Source of the DNA: JAKFDI01 sp044508835
Lineage (GTDB): Bacteria > Pseudomonadota > Gammaproteobacteria > Burkholderiales > Burkholderiaceae_C
Assembly: GCA_044508835.1 (NCBI GenBank)
Contig: JBIQHD010000010.1
Location: 1 to 64,000 of the forward strand
Length of the DNA stretch: 64,000 nt
Direction: 5' to 3'
The translations under genes were made by a program, and so were the position numbers. Under the pieces are notes generated by a model. That model worked only from the letters and a program-made list of their open reading frames with translations, was not told the origin of the DNA and searched no databases. The stretch's first letter is position 1; every line of letters begins with the position of its first letter. Positions 1-8,357 of this stretch are shown here, piece after piece.

Positions 1-26
1 CCAACCCGCCAGTTAATGGGCTCGCT

Positions 27-818
27 ATGGGAGACGGTATTCGAGGGCAAGGTCAGCTGTCCTATGCCCTGTTCGAGCGCATCCGCCTGAACCTCGTCCA
101 GCACGACCCGGCGGCCGCCGCGCCGGCCTGGGCCGAGCTGGCGCGCCTGCGCAAGTCGCACGAGGCGGAAGAAGGCACGGCGCTGGGCGAGGTGTCCATG
201 GTGGCGACGCGCGCCGAGATCATCCTGCTGCTCTATCGCGGCCGGCTGGAGCCCGCCCGCGCGCAGGTCGACAAGCTCCTGCAGCTCAGCCTTCGCCGCG
301 GCCGGCGCCGCCGCGTGGCGGCGCTGCACTTCCAGCGCGCGGCCATCGACCGCGAGCTCGGCCACGGCCCGTCGGCCCGGGAGCACGCCCTGCGCGGCCT
401 GCGGCTCGGCGCGCAGCTGGGGCTGGTGCGCAGCCTCGTGGACGCGCACCCCGCCGTCCCCGACCTGCTCGACGGCGCGCTGGCGCTGCACGGCCCCGAC
501 GAGGCGCTGTCCTTCCATGCCGACCGGCTGCGCGCCGCGGCCGGGTCGGGCCCGCTCACCGCGCGCGAGCTCGGCGCCCGCCCCCTCGGCGGGGCGCCGG
601 CCTGGACGGCGTCCGCGCCCGCCGCGGAGCTGAGCGAACGGGAGGAGGACATCGCGCGCCGGCTCGAGCGGGCGCTGCCGAACAAGGAGATCGCGCGCGA
701 GCTCGGCCTGTCCCCCGAGACGGTCAAATGGCACCTGCGCAACGTCTACGCGAAGCTGGGGGTCTCCACGCGCTACGGTGCCGTGGTCGTGCTGCGGGGG
801 CGGGGCGGCGGGAAGTGA
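27..818 (+). CDS. LuxR/MalT-like transcriptional regulator, 3' part
   Basis: The visible 263 residues end in a LuxR-type helix-turn-helix (about residues 203-250, LSEREEDIARRL ... NKEIARELGLS ... VKWHLRNVYAKLGV). Ahead of it lies an Ala/Arg/Leu-rich helical region like the TPR-type repeats of MalT/LuxR regulators. The frame stays open from the ATG at 27 back to the window edge, so the real start and any N-terminal ATPase or sensor domain probably lie outside; treat it as 3'-partial. The HTH is clear; ligand and target genes cannot be inferred. The next genes are on the opposite strand. Confidence 0.75.
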   Translation: MGDGIRGQGQLSYALFERIRLNLVQHDPAAAAPAWAELARLRKSHEAEEGTALGEVSMVATRAEIILLLYRGRLEPARAQVDKLLQLSLRRGRRRRVAALHFQRAAIDRELGHGPSAREHALRGLRLGAQLGLVRSLVDAHPAVPDLLDGALALHGPDEALSFHADRLRAAAGSGPLTARELGARPLGGAPAWTASAPAAELSEREEDIARRLERALPNKEIARELGLSPETVKWHLRNVYAKLGVSTRYGAVVVLRGRGGGK

Positions 819-854
819 GGCGGCCGGCCTGGGCCGCATGACCTTCGCGTCGAA

Positions 855-1487
855 CTAGCGCCCCATCGACGGCCGCTGCGCCATCCCCTGGCGCCAGCGC
901 TGCAGGTGCGGGTGCTGCTCGCCCGGCTTGAGCTTCACCACCCGCGCGAAGTCGACGGCCACCACCGCGGTGATGTCGGCGATGCTGAAGCAGTCGGCGG
1001 CGAGGTAGTCGCGGCCCGCCAGGCGCTCGTCGAGCATGTCGAAGAACTGCTGCGCGCGCGCCAGGCCGCGCCGCGCCAGCTCGGGGATCTGCGCGAAGTC
1101 GACCGGCCCGGGCAGGGCGCGGTTGGCCATCGCCGGCGAGCCGTTGCGCAGCGCGTCGGCGATGGGCAGCACGCCCTCGAACTCGACGCGCCAGTTCCAG
1201 CTCGCGATCTCGGCCTTCTCGTGGGGCGTGCGACCCATGAGCGGCGGCTCGGGGAAGCGGGCTTCCAGGTAGGCGGCGATCGCCGCGTTGTCGCACAGCA
1301 CGGGGCCGTCGTCGGTGCGCAGCGCCGGCACCGTGCACCGCGGGTTGATCCTTCGATAGCCTTCGCTCAGCTGCTCGCCGTTCCTCAGGTCCACTTCCAC
1401 CGTCTCGTGAGGCACGCCCTTCTCGGCGAGCAGGATGCGGGCGCGGCGCGGGCTGGGGGCGGTGGCGCAGTCGTAGAGCGTAATCAT
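855..1487 (-). CDS. Glutathione S-transferase family protein
   Basis: A 210-residue cytosolic GST of normal length. The N-terminal thioredoxin-like half (about 1-80) starts MITLYDCATAPSPRRAR, with a Ser near position 12 where the glutathione-activating residue usually sits, and carries the cis-proline region (CTVPAL) and the DNAAIAAYLE segment that binds the glutathione gamma-glutamyl group. The C-terminal all-helical half has the conserved SIADITAVVAVDFAR helix. The ATG at 1487 was chosen because the longer frame adds no GST sequence. It lies 32 bp downstream of the YghU-type gene on the same strand, so the two are probably cotranscribed. Substrate unknown. Confidence 0.85.
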   Translation of the reverse strand: MITLYDCATAPSPRRARILLAEKGVPHETVEVDLRNGEQLSEGYRRINPRCTVPALRTDDGPVLCDNAAIAAYLEARFPEPPLMGRTPHEKAEIASWNWRVEFEGVLPIADALRNGSPAMANRALPGPVDFAQIPELARRGLARAQQFFDMLDERLAGRDYLAADCFSIADITAVVAVDFARVVKLKPGEQHPHLQRWRQGMAQRPSMGR

Positions 1488-1519
1488 CGGCGTGGCCTCG
1501 TGCGGGGTGGAAGGGCGGG

Positions 1520-2395
1520 TCAGCGCGGCGCGGCCAGCTTGTCCTGCGTCCGCGTGTCGAAGTCGCCGGCGTCGTGCCGCTCGTGCAGCTGGCTCGACGG
1601 CTGGCCCCAGGTGCGGTTGACCATGCGCCCGCGCTTCACGGCCGGGCGCCGGGCGATCTCGTCCGTCCAGCGCAGCACGTTCGTGTATGCCTGCACCTGC
1701 AGGAACTCGCCGGCCTCGTAGAGCTGGCCCTTGGCGAGGGTGCCGTACCAGGGCCAGACGGCCATGTCGGCGATCGTGTAGTCGTCTCCGGCGAGGAACG
1801 TGCTGTCGGCCAGGCGCCGGTCGAGCACGTCGAGCTGGCGCTTGACCTCCATCGCGTAGCGGTCGATGGCGTACTCGATCTTGCTCGGCGCGTAGGCATA
1901 GAAGTGGCCGAACCCGCCGCCCAGGAAGGGCGCGCTGCCCATCTGCCAGAACAGCCAGGACAGGCATTCGGCACGCCGGGCGGTGTCCGCCGGCAGGAAG
2001 GCGCCGAACTTCTCCGCCAGGTACAGCAGGATCGCCCCGGACTCGAACACGCGCACGGGCGCGGCCCCGCTGCGGTCGACCAGCGCCGGGATCTTGGAGT
2101 TGGGGTTGGCCGCGACGAAGCCGCTGCCGAACTGCTCGCCCTCGTTGATGCGCACCAGCCAGGCGTCGTACTCGGCGCCCGCGTGGCCCAGCGCCAGCAG
2201 CTCCTCCAGCATCACCGTGACCTTGACGCCGTTGGGCGTGGCCAGCGAATACAGCTGCAGCGGATGGCGGCCGACGGGCAGGTCCTTGTCGTGCGTCGGG
2301 CCGGCGACCGGGCGGTTGATGTTCGCGAAGCGGCCGCCGTTCTCCTTCTTCCAGGTCCAGACCTTCGGGGGCGTGTAGGCGGATGAATCGGTCAT
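1520..2395 (-). CDS. yghU: YghU-type glutathione S-transferase / disulfide-bond oxidoreductase
   Basis: A 291-residue Nu-class GST. It has the long N-terminal extension of this class (YTPPKVWTWKKENGG, then NINRPVAGPTHDKDLPVG), a thioredoxin-like domain with ANPNSKIPAL (cis-Pro) and FESGAILLYLAEKFG, and a C-terminal helical domain with DDYTIADMAVWPWYG and the late RPAVKRGRMVNR segment. E. coli YghU binds two glutathione molecules and has disulfide reductase activity; the same class is inferred here. It is transcribed away from the TetR gene at 2667 across a 271-bp gap, so TetR control is plausible but unproven. Confidence 0.85.
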   Translation of the reverse strand: MTDSSAYTPPKVWTWKKENGGRFANINRPVAGPTHDKDLPVGRHPLQLYSLATPNGVKVTVMLEELLALGHAGAEYDAWLVRINEGEQFGSGFVAANPNSKIPALVDRSGAAPVRVFESGAILLYLAEKFGAFLPADTARRAECLSWLFWQMGSAPFLGGGFGHFYAYAPSKIEYAIDRYAMEVKRQLDVLDRRLADSTFLAGDDYTIADMAVWPWYGTLAKGQLYEAGEFLQVQAYTNVLRWTDEIARRPAVKRGRMVNRTWGQPSSQLHERHDAGDFDTRTQDKLAAPR

Positions 2396-2521
2396 GCCAG
2401 GGTCTCCGGAATCGGCGCACCCGGGTTCGGTGCGCAGTTGCGTTCACTGTACGGGGTTCGGCCGCTGCGCGCCGCGGCCGTCCGCATGCCCGTTCGCGCG
2501 CCCGTCACCACGGACGGACGT

Positions 2522-2619
2522 ACAGCACTGTCCGGTCAATTCAAGGGCGCATGGCGACGGCCGGCGAGCATTCGCCATCCACGGATTGTTTGACCAAAGG
2601 CAGCATTCACTGCTGTATT
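2522..2619. promoter_or_regulatory. Candidate TetR promoter/operator region
   Basis: In the 271-bp gap between the divergent yghU-type and TetR genes there is a plus-strand TTGACC (2590-2595, five of six with a -35 box), an 18-bp spacer and TGTATT (2614-2619, weak -10). The spacer and -10 carry the dyad CAGCA-N5-TGCTG (2601-2615). A second short dyad, ACAG-CA-CTGT, lies at 2522-2531 nearer yghU. TetR proteins commonly repress themselves and a divergent neighbour from such sites. Promoter match is moderate; operator role is inference. Confidence 0.35.
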
Positions 2620-2666
2620 GAAGGAGGGTTCGTATCCCATAATCCGGTCTGCTCCTGCCGCTGAAC

Positions 2667-3296
2667 ATGAACGACCAAATCGCCCCAACGCCCGCGCGGC
2701 GCGCCCGCGCGGCGGCCCGTCCTTCCGCACGCACGTCGCTCACGCCCGAGCAGTGGATCGAGACCGCCACCGAGCTGCTGGTCGACCACGGCATCGACGC
2801 GGTGCGCGTGGACGTGGTGTCGAAGATCCTCAAGGTCACGCGCGGCAGCTTCTACTGGCACTTCCGCGACCGCGAGGACCTGCTGCGCAGCCTGCTGGAG
2901 ACCTGGCGCAAGGCCACGACCGAGCAGATCATCGAGCGCTTCGAGAGCCATCGGGGCGCGCCGGAGGACCTATTCAAGGAACTGATCTCGCTGCCGTTCC
3001 GCGGACGCTCGGCCGCTCGCGCGGCGCGGATCGAGCTGGCGATCCGCGCCTGGGCGCGCCGCGACGACATGGCGCGCCGCGCGGTCGACGAGGTGGATTC
3101 CCGCCGCATCTCCTACATCTCGCAGTGCTTCTCGGCCATGGGCTTTCCCATGGTCGAGGCGCGGCAGCGTGCCTTCCTGCTGTATGCCTACGAGGTGGCC
3201 GAGTCGATCCTGTCCAACCAGGGCACGGCCGCGCAGAAGCGCGAGCGCAGCGCGCTTGCCGAGCGCCTGCTGCTCGCCAAGGTCGACGCGACCTGA
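2667..3296 (+). CDS. TetR/AcrR family transcriptional regulator
   Basis: A 209-residue one-component regulator. The TetR HTH spans about residues 28-75 (IETATELLVDHGIDAVRVDVVSKIL, then KVTRGSFYWHFRDREDLL), where the recognition helix and the Tyr-Trp-His-Phe turn are typical. The rest is a helical ligand-binding/dimerisation domain with no recognisable ligand signature. The basic Ala/Pro/Arg-rich first 22 residues are an unusual extension. It is divergent from the GST pair and convergent with the CoA ligase, so the GST pair is the likeliest neighbouring target. Confidence 0.85.
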   Translation: MNDQIAPTPARRARAAARPSARTSLTPEQWIETATELLVDHGIDAVRVDVVSKILKVTRGSFYWHFRDREDLLRSLLETWRKATTEQIIERFESHRGAPEDLFKELISLPFRGRSAARAARIELAIRAWARRDDMARRAVDEVDSRRISYISQCFSAMGFPMVEARQRAFLLYAYEVAESILSNQGTAAQKRERSALAERLLLAKVDAT

Positions 3297-3352
3297 CGCC
3301 GGCGGGCCTACGCCGCCCGTCGAAGTTCAGGAAGAGGCTCGGCCGGCGAAGC

Positions 3353-5158
3353 TCACGCCGGGAAGATCACCCGCGCATCGGCCGGCTCGGCATACAGCGC
3401 CTGCACCTCGGCCGCCCGGCGCTGCAGCACGGCGCGCTGGTTGACGTAGCCCTTGTCCGTGATCTCGCCGGCGTCGGCGTTCGGCGGCTCCTCGAGCAGC
3501 AGCAGGCGGGCCGGGCACCGGGAGGAGCCGCCGCCGGCGTCGCGCAGCGCGGCCAGCCCGTCGCGCAGCTTGCGCACCAGTTCGTCGTGCGGCAGCGCCG
3601 CCGCCTGCGGGGATGGGAACACCAGCGCGCCGACCTCGTCGCGGTCGTGGCCGGTGATGACCGCGTCCTGCGCGAAGGGCGCGAGCGCCGAGACGAGGTT
3701 CACGCGCAGCGTGCCGACCGACACCCAGGTGCCCGTCGTCAGTTTGAAGTCCTCGGCCACGCGGCCGTCGAACACCACGCCGCGCTCGGGCGCCGCCTCG
3801 TCGAGCAGGAAGCCAGCGTCGCCGATGCGGTAGAAGCCGTCCTCGTCGAAGGCCTCGGCCGTGGCGGCGGGCGCGCCCAGGTAGCCCGGGAACACCGACA
3901 CGCCGCGCACGCGCAGCTCCAGCTTCTCGCCGTTGGGCACGAACTTCAGCTCCAGCTCGGGCAGCGGCAGGCCGATGACCCCGGCGCGGTCGAGCCGCCA
4001 GTGGGCGGTGGTGATCGCCGGCGCGGTTTCGGTGGCGCCCCAGGAGGTGGTGAACCACACCGGCTCCTCGCGCACCGTGGCCGCCACCGCCTCGAGCCGC
4101 TGCCACGACGACTGCGACAGCGCCGCGCCGGCATAGAAGACCATGCGCAGGCGCGAGAACACGTCGCGCGCCAGGTCGGCGTCCTGCTCCAGGTAGGGCA
4201 GCAGCATGTCGAAGCCGCGCGGCACGTTGAAGTACAGCGTGGGGCGCACCTCGCGCAGGTTGCGCACCGTCTTCTCGACCAGCGCCGGCACGGGCCGGCC
4301 GTCGTCGATGTAGAGGCTGCCGCCGTGGCGCAGCACGAGGTTGAGGTTGTGGTTGCCGCCGAAGGTGTGGCTCCACGGCAGCCAGTCGAGGATCACCGGC
4401 TTCTCGCCGTCGAGGAAGCGCCAGGTCTGCGCCATCATCTGCTGGTTGGCGCAGAGCATGCGATGCGTGTTGATCACGACCTTGGGCTGGCCGGTGGAGC
4501 CGGAGGTCAGCAGGTACTTGGCATGGTCGTCGGGGCGGATGGCCTCGAAGGCGCGCATCACCGCGGGACCTTCGGCGGCGGCCGCGAGCTCGTCGAACGC
4601 GAGCGCGCCGGGAACGCCCGCGGCGCCGCGGCTGAACACGCGCACGGCGCCGTCCACCGGGGCGTTCTCCAGCGCCGGCCCGTACACCGCTGCATCGGCG
4701 GCGTAGACCAGGGCCGGCCGCAGGCTGCGCAGGATGGCGTGCAGCTTGCCGAAGTCCTTCGCGAGCCGGCTGTAGGCGCTGGACACCGTGCACACCGGGC
4801 GGCCCACGTGCATGGCGGCGAGCATGAGGACGGCGTGGTCGATGGCGTTGTCCGACAGCACGACGACCGGCCGGCCCTCGGGCAGCCGCAGGTCGATCAG
4901 CCCCTGCGCCACGGCGCCGACGAGCCGCCGCAGCTCGCCGTAGCCGACGCGCCGCCACTCGCCGTCGGCACCGCGTTCGGCGAAGGCCAGGGCCTGCGGC
5001 GTCCGCCCGGCCCACTCTTCCAGCCATTCGCCCAGGCACCGGCCATAGGGCTGCAGCTTCTCGGGGGAACGCAGCACGAAGCCGCCGTTCCCGAGCGGCG
5101 ACAGGGCCGTGCGCGGCGGCGCGAGGTGGGTGGGGTTGTCGAAGAACCCGGAAGCCAT
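3353..5158 (-). CDS. Feruloyl-CoA synthetase-like AMP-binding acyl-CoA ligase
   Basis: A 601-residue ANL-superfamily ligase expected to activate a carboxylic acid to its CoA thioester through an acyl-adenylate. The P-loop-like motif LLTSGSTGQPKVV, the aromatic-Glu motif region SWGATETAPA, the hinge/A8 region (FDGRVAEDFKLTTGTWVSVG) and a C-terminal Lys segment (ITDKGYVNQRAVLQRR) are all present. The opening GFFDNPTHLAPPRTAL and overall layout resemble feruloyl-CoA synthetases of proteobacteria. ATG 5158 (MASGFFD) was preferred over the upstream in-frame start, which adds only 16 unrelated residues. No enoyl-CoA hydratase/aldolase or vanillin dehydrogenase gene lies beside it, so ferulate is a likely but unproven substrate. 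Confidence 0.75.
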   Translation of the reverse strand: MASGFFDNPTHLAPPRTALSPLGNGGFVLRSPEKLQPYGRCLGEWLEEWAGRTPQALAFAERGADGEWRRVGYGELRRLVGAVAQGLIDLRLPEGRPVVVLSDNAIDHAVLMLAAMHVGRPVCTVSSAYSRLAKDFGKLHAILRSLRPALVYAADAAVYGPALENAPVDGAVRVFSRGAAGVPGALAFDELAAAAEGPAVMRAFEAIRPDDHAKYLLTSGSTGQPKVVINTHRMLCANQQMMAQTWRFLDGEKPVILDWLPWSHTFGGNHNLNLVLRHGGSLYIDDGRPVPALVEKTVRNLREVRPTLYFNVPRGFDMLLPYLEQDADLARDVFSRLRMVFYAGAALSQSSWQRLEAVAATVREEPVWFTTSWGATETAPAITTAHWRLDRAGVIGLPLPELELKFVPNGEKLELRVRGVSVFPGYLGAPAATAEAFDEDGFYRIGDAGFLLDEAAPERGVVFDGRVAEDFKLTTGTWVSVGTLRVNLVSALAPFAQDAVITGHDRDEVGALVFPSPQAAALPHDELVRKLRDGLAALRDAGGGSSRCPARLLLLEEPPNADAGEITDKGYVNQRAVLQRRAAEVQALYAEPADARVIFPA

Positions 5159-5208
5159 GACGTCTCCAGCTGTGGCGGCATGGCTGCGGGCACTACCCCG
5201 TCCCATCC

Positions 5209-5232
5209 ATCCACATACATATGTGTATGGAT
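5209..5232. promoter_or_regulatory. Imperfect 24-bp dyad, candidate operator of the CoA ligase gene
   Basis: The stretch is symmetric about 5220/5221 with 20 of 24 positions paired; arms ATCCA...TGGAT flank a CATATG core. It is locally AT-rich in very GC-rich DNA and lies 51-74 bp upstream of the ligase start at 5158, where a repressor site would be expected. Hydroxycinnamate genes are often controlled by MarR-type repressors binding such dyads; the nearest MarR gene here is at 8349 and its own palindrome differs, so the binding protein is unknown. Confidence 0.4.
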
Positions 5233-5321
5233 CGGGATCGTATAAGACCGGCGCGCCGCCGTAACGGGGGTTTCCCCTTTGTCGTTCCAGGCGTGCGGGT
5301 CAGCCGCCTTGGCGCGGGGCG

Positions 5322-6299
5322 TCAGCCGGGCGGCTCGGGAGCCGTGCCCGCGCACACGCTCGCGCGCGCCAGCCGCGCGACCGTCACCCCCGGCCGCAGC
5401 TGGCGCAGCGACGGCATGACGAGCACGCAGCCGTCGTAGGGGGTGACCACCGGCCGGTCCGCGTCGCGGGCGATGACGGTGCCGGCCCGCTCGATCACTT
5501 CCAGCCCGGTGAAGGCGCCGGTGAACTCGAAGTCCATGCTGCGCGCGACCACGGCGTCGGTGACCGACAGCACGGTCTGCGCGGGCGGCCGGGGCTTCAG
5601 CCAGGACGAGGGGATGCGCTCGGCGTCGACCGCGCCGGACAGCGCCAGGAAGCGCGCCGCCACGTCGAGCGACACCGCGTGGCTGGCGGGGTCGAAGTGG
5701 TGGCCCGCCTCGAGCAGGAGGGCGATGGCGTCCTGCCGGCCGTCGGGCGCGAACTGCCCGTGGTCGCGCAGGCGGCAGCCGTCGCTGTGGCCCGCGTCGA
5801 CGACCAGGTGCCGCGGCGTGCCGAGCCGGCGGGCCGCGGCCAGGTGCCTCGGCGCGGGGCCGGCCAGCAGCAGCGGGGCGCCGGGCTCGTGCATGGAGTG
5901 CAGGTCGAGCAGCCAGTCGGCCCGGTCCAGGAAGGGCAGCAGCGCGCGTGCGCGGCGGCACTCGACGGTGTCGTGCGCGGCCAGCCGGCCGGCCGTCCAC
6001 ACGCGGTTCATGTCCTCGTCCACGAAGCGCGAGGCGTCGGGCCGCGCGGGGTCGAAGCGGTCGAAGGCGGCGAGGTTGCACAGCAGCAGCGTCAGGCTGC
6101 CCCGGCGCGGGCGCAGGCCGGCGTCCAGCAGGCTCGCGACCGTGGCGGCGCCGCTGAACTCGTTGCCGTGCAGCAGCGCCGTCACGACGACGCGCCGGCC
6201 CGGCGCGCCCGACTCGAAGTGCCATGCGCCCTCGACGCCGGTGTTGCCTTCCCGCCAGCGCGCGATGTCGGGCGCCGCGGGGATCGACATGCCGGCCAT
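5322..6299 (-). CDS. Succinylglutamate desuccinylase/aspartoacylase (M14-type) family protein
   Basis: A 325-residue zinc-dependent amidohydrolase-like protein. The metal motif HGNE (His44, Glu47) and the third ligand in DLHS (His134) are visible, with VDEDMNRVW supplying the conserved Asn-Arg substrate-carboxylate motif. Such enzymes cleave N-acyl amino acids or related amides; the acyl group here is unknown. The frame extends to a TTG, but ATG 6299 lies two bases after the stop of the upstream Bug gene and is preferred. The tight link to a periplasmic binding-protein gene suggests that the bound compound is a deacylase substrate. Confidence 0.75.
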   Translation of the reverse strand: MAGMSIPAAPDIARWREGNTGVEGAWHFESGAPGRRVVVTALLHGNEFSGAATVASLLDAGLRPRRGSLTLLLCNLAAFDRFDPARPDASRFVDEDMNRVWTAGRLAAHDTVECRRARALLPFLDRADWLLDLHSMHEPGAPLLLAGPAPRHLAAARRLGTPRHLVVDAGHSDGCRLRDHGQFAPDGRQDAIALLLEAGHHFDPASHAVSLDVAARFLALSGAVDAERIPSSWLKPRPPAQTVLSVTDAVVARSMDFEFTGAFTGLEVIERAGTVIARDADRPVVTPYDGCVLVMPSLRQLRPGVTVARLARASVCAGTAPEPPG

Positions 6300-6301
6300 C
6301 G

Positions 6302-7276
6302 TCAATCGGCCGCGATGTTGGCGAAGCGCACGATCGGCTTGAACTTCTCGATCTCGCTCCTCAGCAGCTTCTCGAAGTCGGCCTCCTCGTCCAGCGCGAA
6401 GCCGACGTCCTGCAGCTTCTTGCGCACCTCGGGCTCCTTGACCACGGCCTTGAGCTCGCTGCGCAGCCGGCTCACCACCGGCGCCGGCGTGCCGGCCGGC
6501 GCCAGGACGCCGAACATCACGCTGATGTCCAGGCCGTGCAGCGCGGGCAGCTCGCCCAGGGCGGGAATGTCCGCGGCCATGGCGTTGCGCTCGGCGGAGG
6601 TCACGCCCAGCGCCTTCATGCGCCCGTCCCGGATGTAGGGCAGCGCGCTGGAGAGCATGAACACGCCGAAGTCCACCTGCCCGCCGAGCAGGTCGGTGGT
6701 CATCGACGCGGCGCCGCGGTAGGGGATGTGGACCATGAAGACGTTGGCCTTCTTCTTCACCATCTCGCCGGCGAGGTGCAGCGGCGTTCCCACGCCGGGC
6801 GATGCGTACGTCGTGCGCCCCGGGTTCTTCGCCAGGTGGGCGACGAACCCGGCGGCGGTGCCCACCGGGTTGTCGCGGCCGGTCACCAGCACCATCGGCT
6901 GGGTGCCCACCAGGCCGATCGGCAGCAGGTCGCGCAGCGGGTCGAAGCGCGAGTCCTTGCGGGTCAGGTGGTTGATGCCGATCTCGCTGGTCGAGCCCAT
7001 CAGCAGGGTGTAGCCGTCCTTGGGGGCGGCGGCCACCTTGTGCGCGGCGATGGTGCCGCCCGCGCCGGCGGCGTTCTCGATGACGATCGTCTGGCCGAGG
7101 CGTTTGGACAGCGGCTGCGCGATCACGCGCGCGACGAGGTCGACGCTGCCGCCGGGCTGGTAGCCCACCATCAGGGTGATGGCCTTGGCGGGATAGGCAT
7201 CGGCCTGCGCCGATGCGAGGCAGGGCGCCAGGGCGGCGAGGGCGGCGCCGAGCAGGCGGACGAGGCGGATGGACAT
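6302..7276 (-). CDS. Bug/TctC-family periplasmic solute-binding protein
   Basis: A 324-residue Bug protein. It has an N-terminal secretion signal (RLLGAALAALAPCLASAQA), the early strand/loop YPAKAITLMVGYQPGGSVD where Bug proteins contact a ligand carboxylate, and later family hallmarks (VENAAGAGGTIA; YRGAASMTTDLLGGQVDFG; VLAPAGTPAPVV). No TctA/TctB membrane genes lie nearby, so it is an orphan receptor that may share membrane parts or act in signalling. It is cotranscribed with the downstream deacylase (2-bp gap). ATG 7276 gives the correct signal peptide; the longer frame adds 23 unrelated residues. Confidence 0.85.
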   Translation of the reverse strand: MSIRLVRLLGAALAALAPCLASAQADAYPAKAITLMVGYQPGGSVDLVARVIAQPLSKRLGQTIVIENAAGAGGTIAAHKVAAAPKDGYTLLMGSTSEIGINHLTRKDSRFDPLRDLLPIGLVGTQPMVLVTGRDNPVGTAAGFVAHLAKNPGRTTYASPGVGTPLHLAGEMVKKKANVFMVHIPYRGAASMTTDLLGGQVDFGVFMLSSALPYIRDGRMKALGVTSAERNAMAADIPALGELPALHGLDISVMFGVLAPAGTPAPVVSRLRSELKAVVKEPEVRKKLQDVGFALDEEADFEKLLRSEIEKFKPIVRFANIAAD

Positions 7277-7354
7277 GCGGCTTCTCCTGAAGGGGATGCC
7301 GCCATTGTTCGAACCGCGCCTCCGTGGTTCATGCCGATCCGGCACTGCCTGGTG

Positions 7355-8248
7355 CTATTTCGATTCGACGGTCGCGGCCCAGGCCTCCTCGCCGGCGGGC
7401 GGCAGCCGGCCGCGTCGCCGGTACAGGCGCACCTCGAAGCGCACGCGCTCCTCGTCCGTCCCGAGGGGCGTGAGCAGCTTGCGGCGGCAGTCGTCGGCCA
7501 CCAGGCCCCAGGGAAGCCAGGCCACGCCGAGCCCCTTGATCGCGAACTCCTGCATCGCGTCGGCCGAATCGCATTGGAGCCACGGGCGCAGGCGATAGGC
7601 CCCCTGCCGGTTGAGCAGGTGGTCCGCCAGCAGCCGGTTCAGCGCGAGCGTGGGCGCGTAGGTGAGCAGCGGCGCCGGCTTGCCGTCGTTCAGGCCGTAG
7701 CGGGGGTTGCCGGCGGCCGAGGCGCGCGTCACCGGCACCAGCGATTCGGTGCCCACGCTGAAGAACTTGAAGCGCCGCGCGTCCAGCTTGAGGGCGAGGC
7801 TCGGGTGGTGGTAGGTCAGCAGGAAATGCGCGTCGCCGGATTCGAGGATGCGGATCACGTCGAACAGCGACCCGGTCGAGACGCGCAGCGGCCGGTCGCC
7901 GAGCCGGCCGCGCAGGCCGGCGATCCAGTCGGCGCACATCGTGCGCGCGAGGGTGCGGCCGGTGACCACCGTCAGCGGCGCGGCGTCCGCGTCGCGGCGG
8001 TGCCAGTGGGCGCGCAGGTCGGCGAGCTCGGCCAGCGCCGGCTGCAGGCAGTCGACGAGCTGCACGCCGGCCTCGGTCAGCCCCGGCGGCGAGGCGTCGC
8101 GCTCGACGAGCGGCACCCCGGCCCATTGCTCCAGGGCGCGGATGCGCCGCCCGAACGCCGGCTGCGTGACGTTGCGCCGCTCCGCCGCGCGCGTGAAGCT
8201 GCCGGTCTCGGCCAGCGCGGCCAGGTCGTGGAGCCACTTGAGCTGCAT
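7355..8248 (-). CDS. LysR-family transcriptional regulator
   Basis: A 297-residue LTTR. The winged HTH is at the N terminus (MQLKWLHDLAALAETGSF, TRAAERRNVTQPAFGRRIRALE), followed by a substrate-binding effector domain of normal length. ATG 8248 starts directly at the canonical LTTR N terminus; the longer frame adds 36 residues that overlap the MarR operator region. It lies directly upstream of the Bug-deacylase pair on the same strand and divergent from the MarR-enolase operon, so either could be its target. Confidence 0.8.
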   Translation of the reverse strand: MQLKWLHDLAALAETGSFTRAAERRNVTQPAFGRRIRALEQWAGVPLVERDASPPGLTEAGVQLVDCLQPALAELADLRAHWHRRDADAAPLTVVTGRTLARTMCADWIAGLRGRLGDRPLRVSTGSLFDVIRILESGDAHFLLTYHHPSLALKLDARRFKFFSVGTESLVPVTRASAAGNPRYGLNDGKPAPLLTYAPTLALNRLLADHLLNRQGAYRLRPWLQCDSADAMQEFAIKGLGVAWLPWGLVADDCRRKLLTPLGTDEERVRFEVRLYRRRGRLPPAGEEAWAATVESK

Positions 8249-8341
8249 CCGCGAAGAATAGTGGAGCGCCGCGCCCGCGGCGGGCCCGTGCGCGCGCCTG
8301 GGGATCTCCCGCATCCGCGATGCCGGGGACTCGGCCAATAA

Positions 8342-8357
8342 TGTGGACATGTCCACA
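8342..8357. promoter_or_regulatory. Perfect 16-bp palindrome over the MarR start codon
   Basis: TGTGGACATGTCCACA is its own reverse complement. The ATG chosen for the MarR gene (8349-8351) is at its centre, and an AATAAT (8337-8342) that could serve as a -10 box abuts it. MarR dimers bind palindromes of about this size, so steric autorepression at the transcription/translation start is the simple reading. No second copy was noticed elsewhere in the window. Confidence 0.5.

Noticed and set aside
2618..5245. Very long open frame opposite the CoA ligase gene, and similar ones such as 8648-11302, 55724-58072 and 60164-61774
   Set aside because: In GC-rich DNA the antisense and shifted frames of real genes stay open. 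These translate to Arg/Ala/His/Gly-rich strings with no domain, while the opposite frame encodes a recognisable protein.
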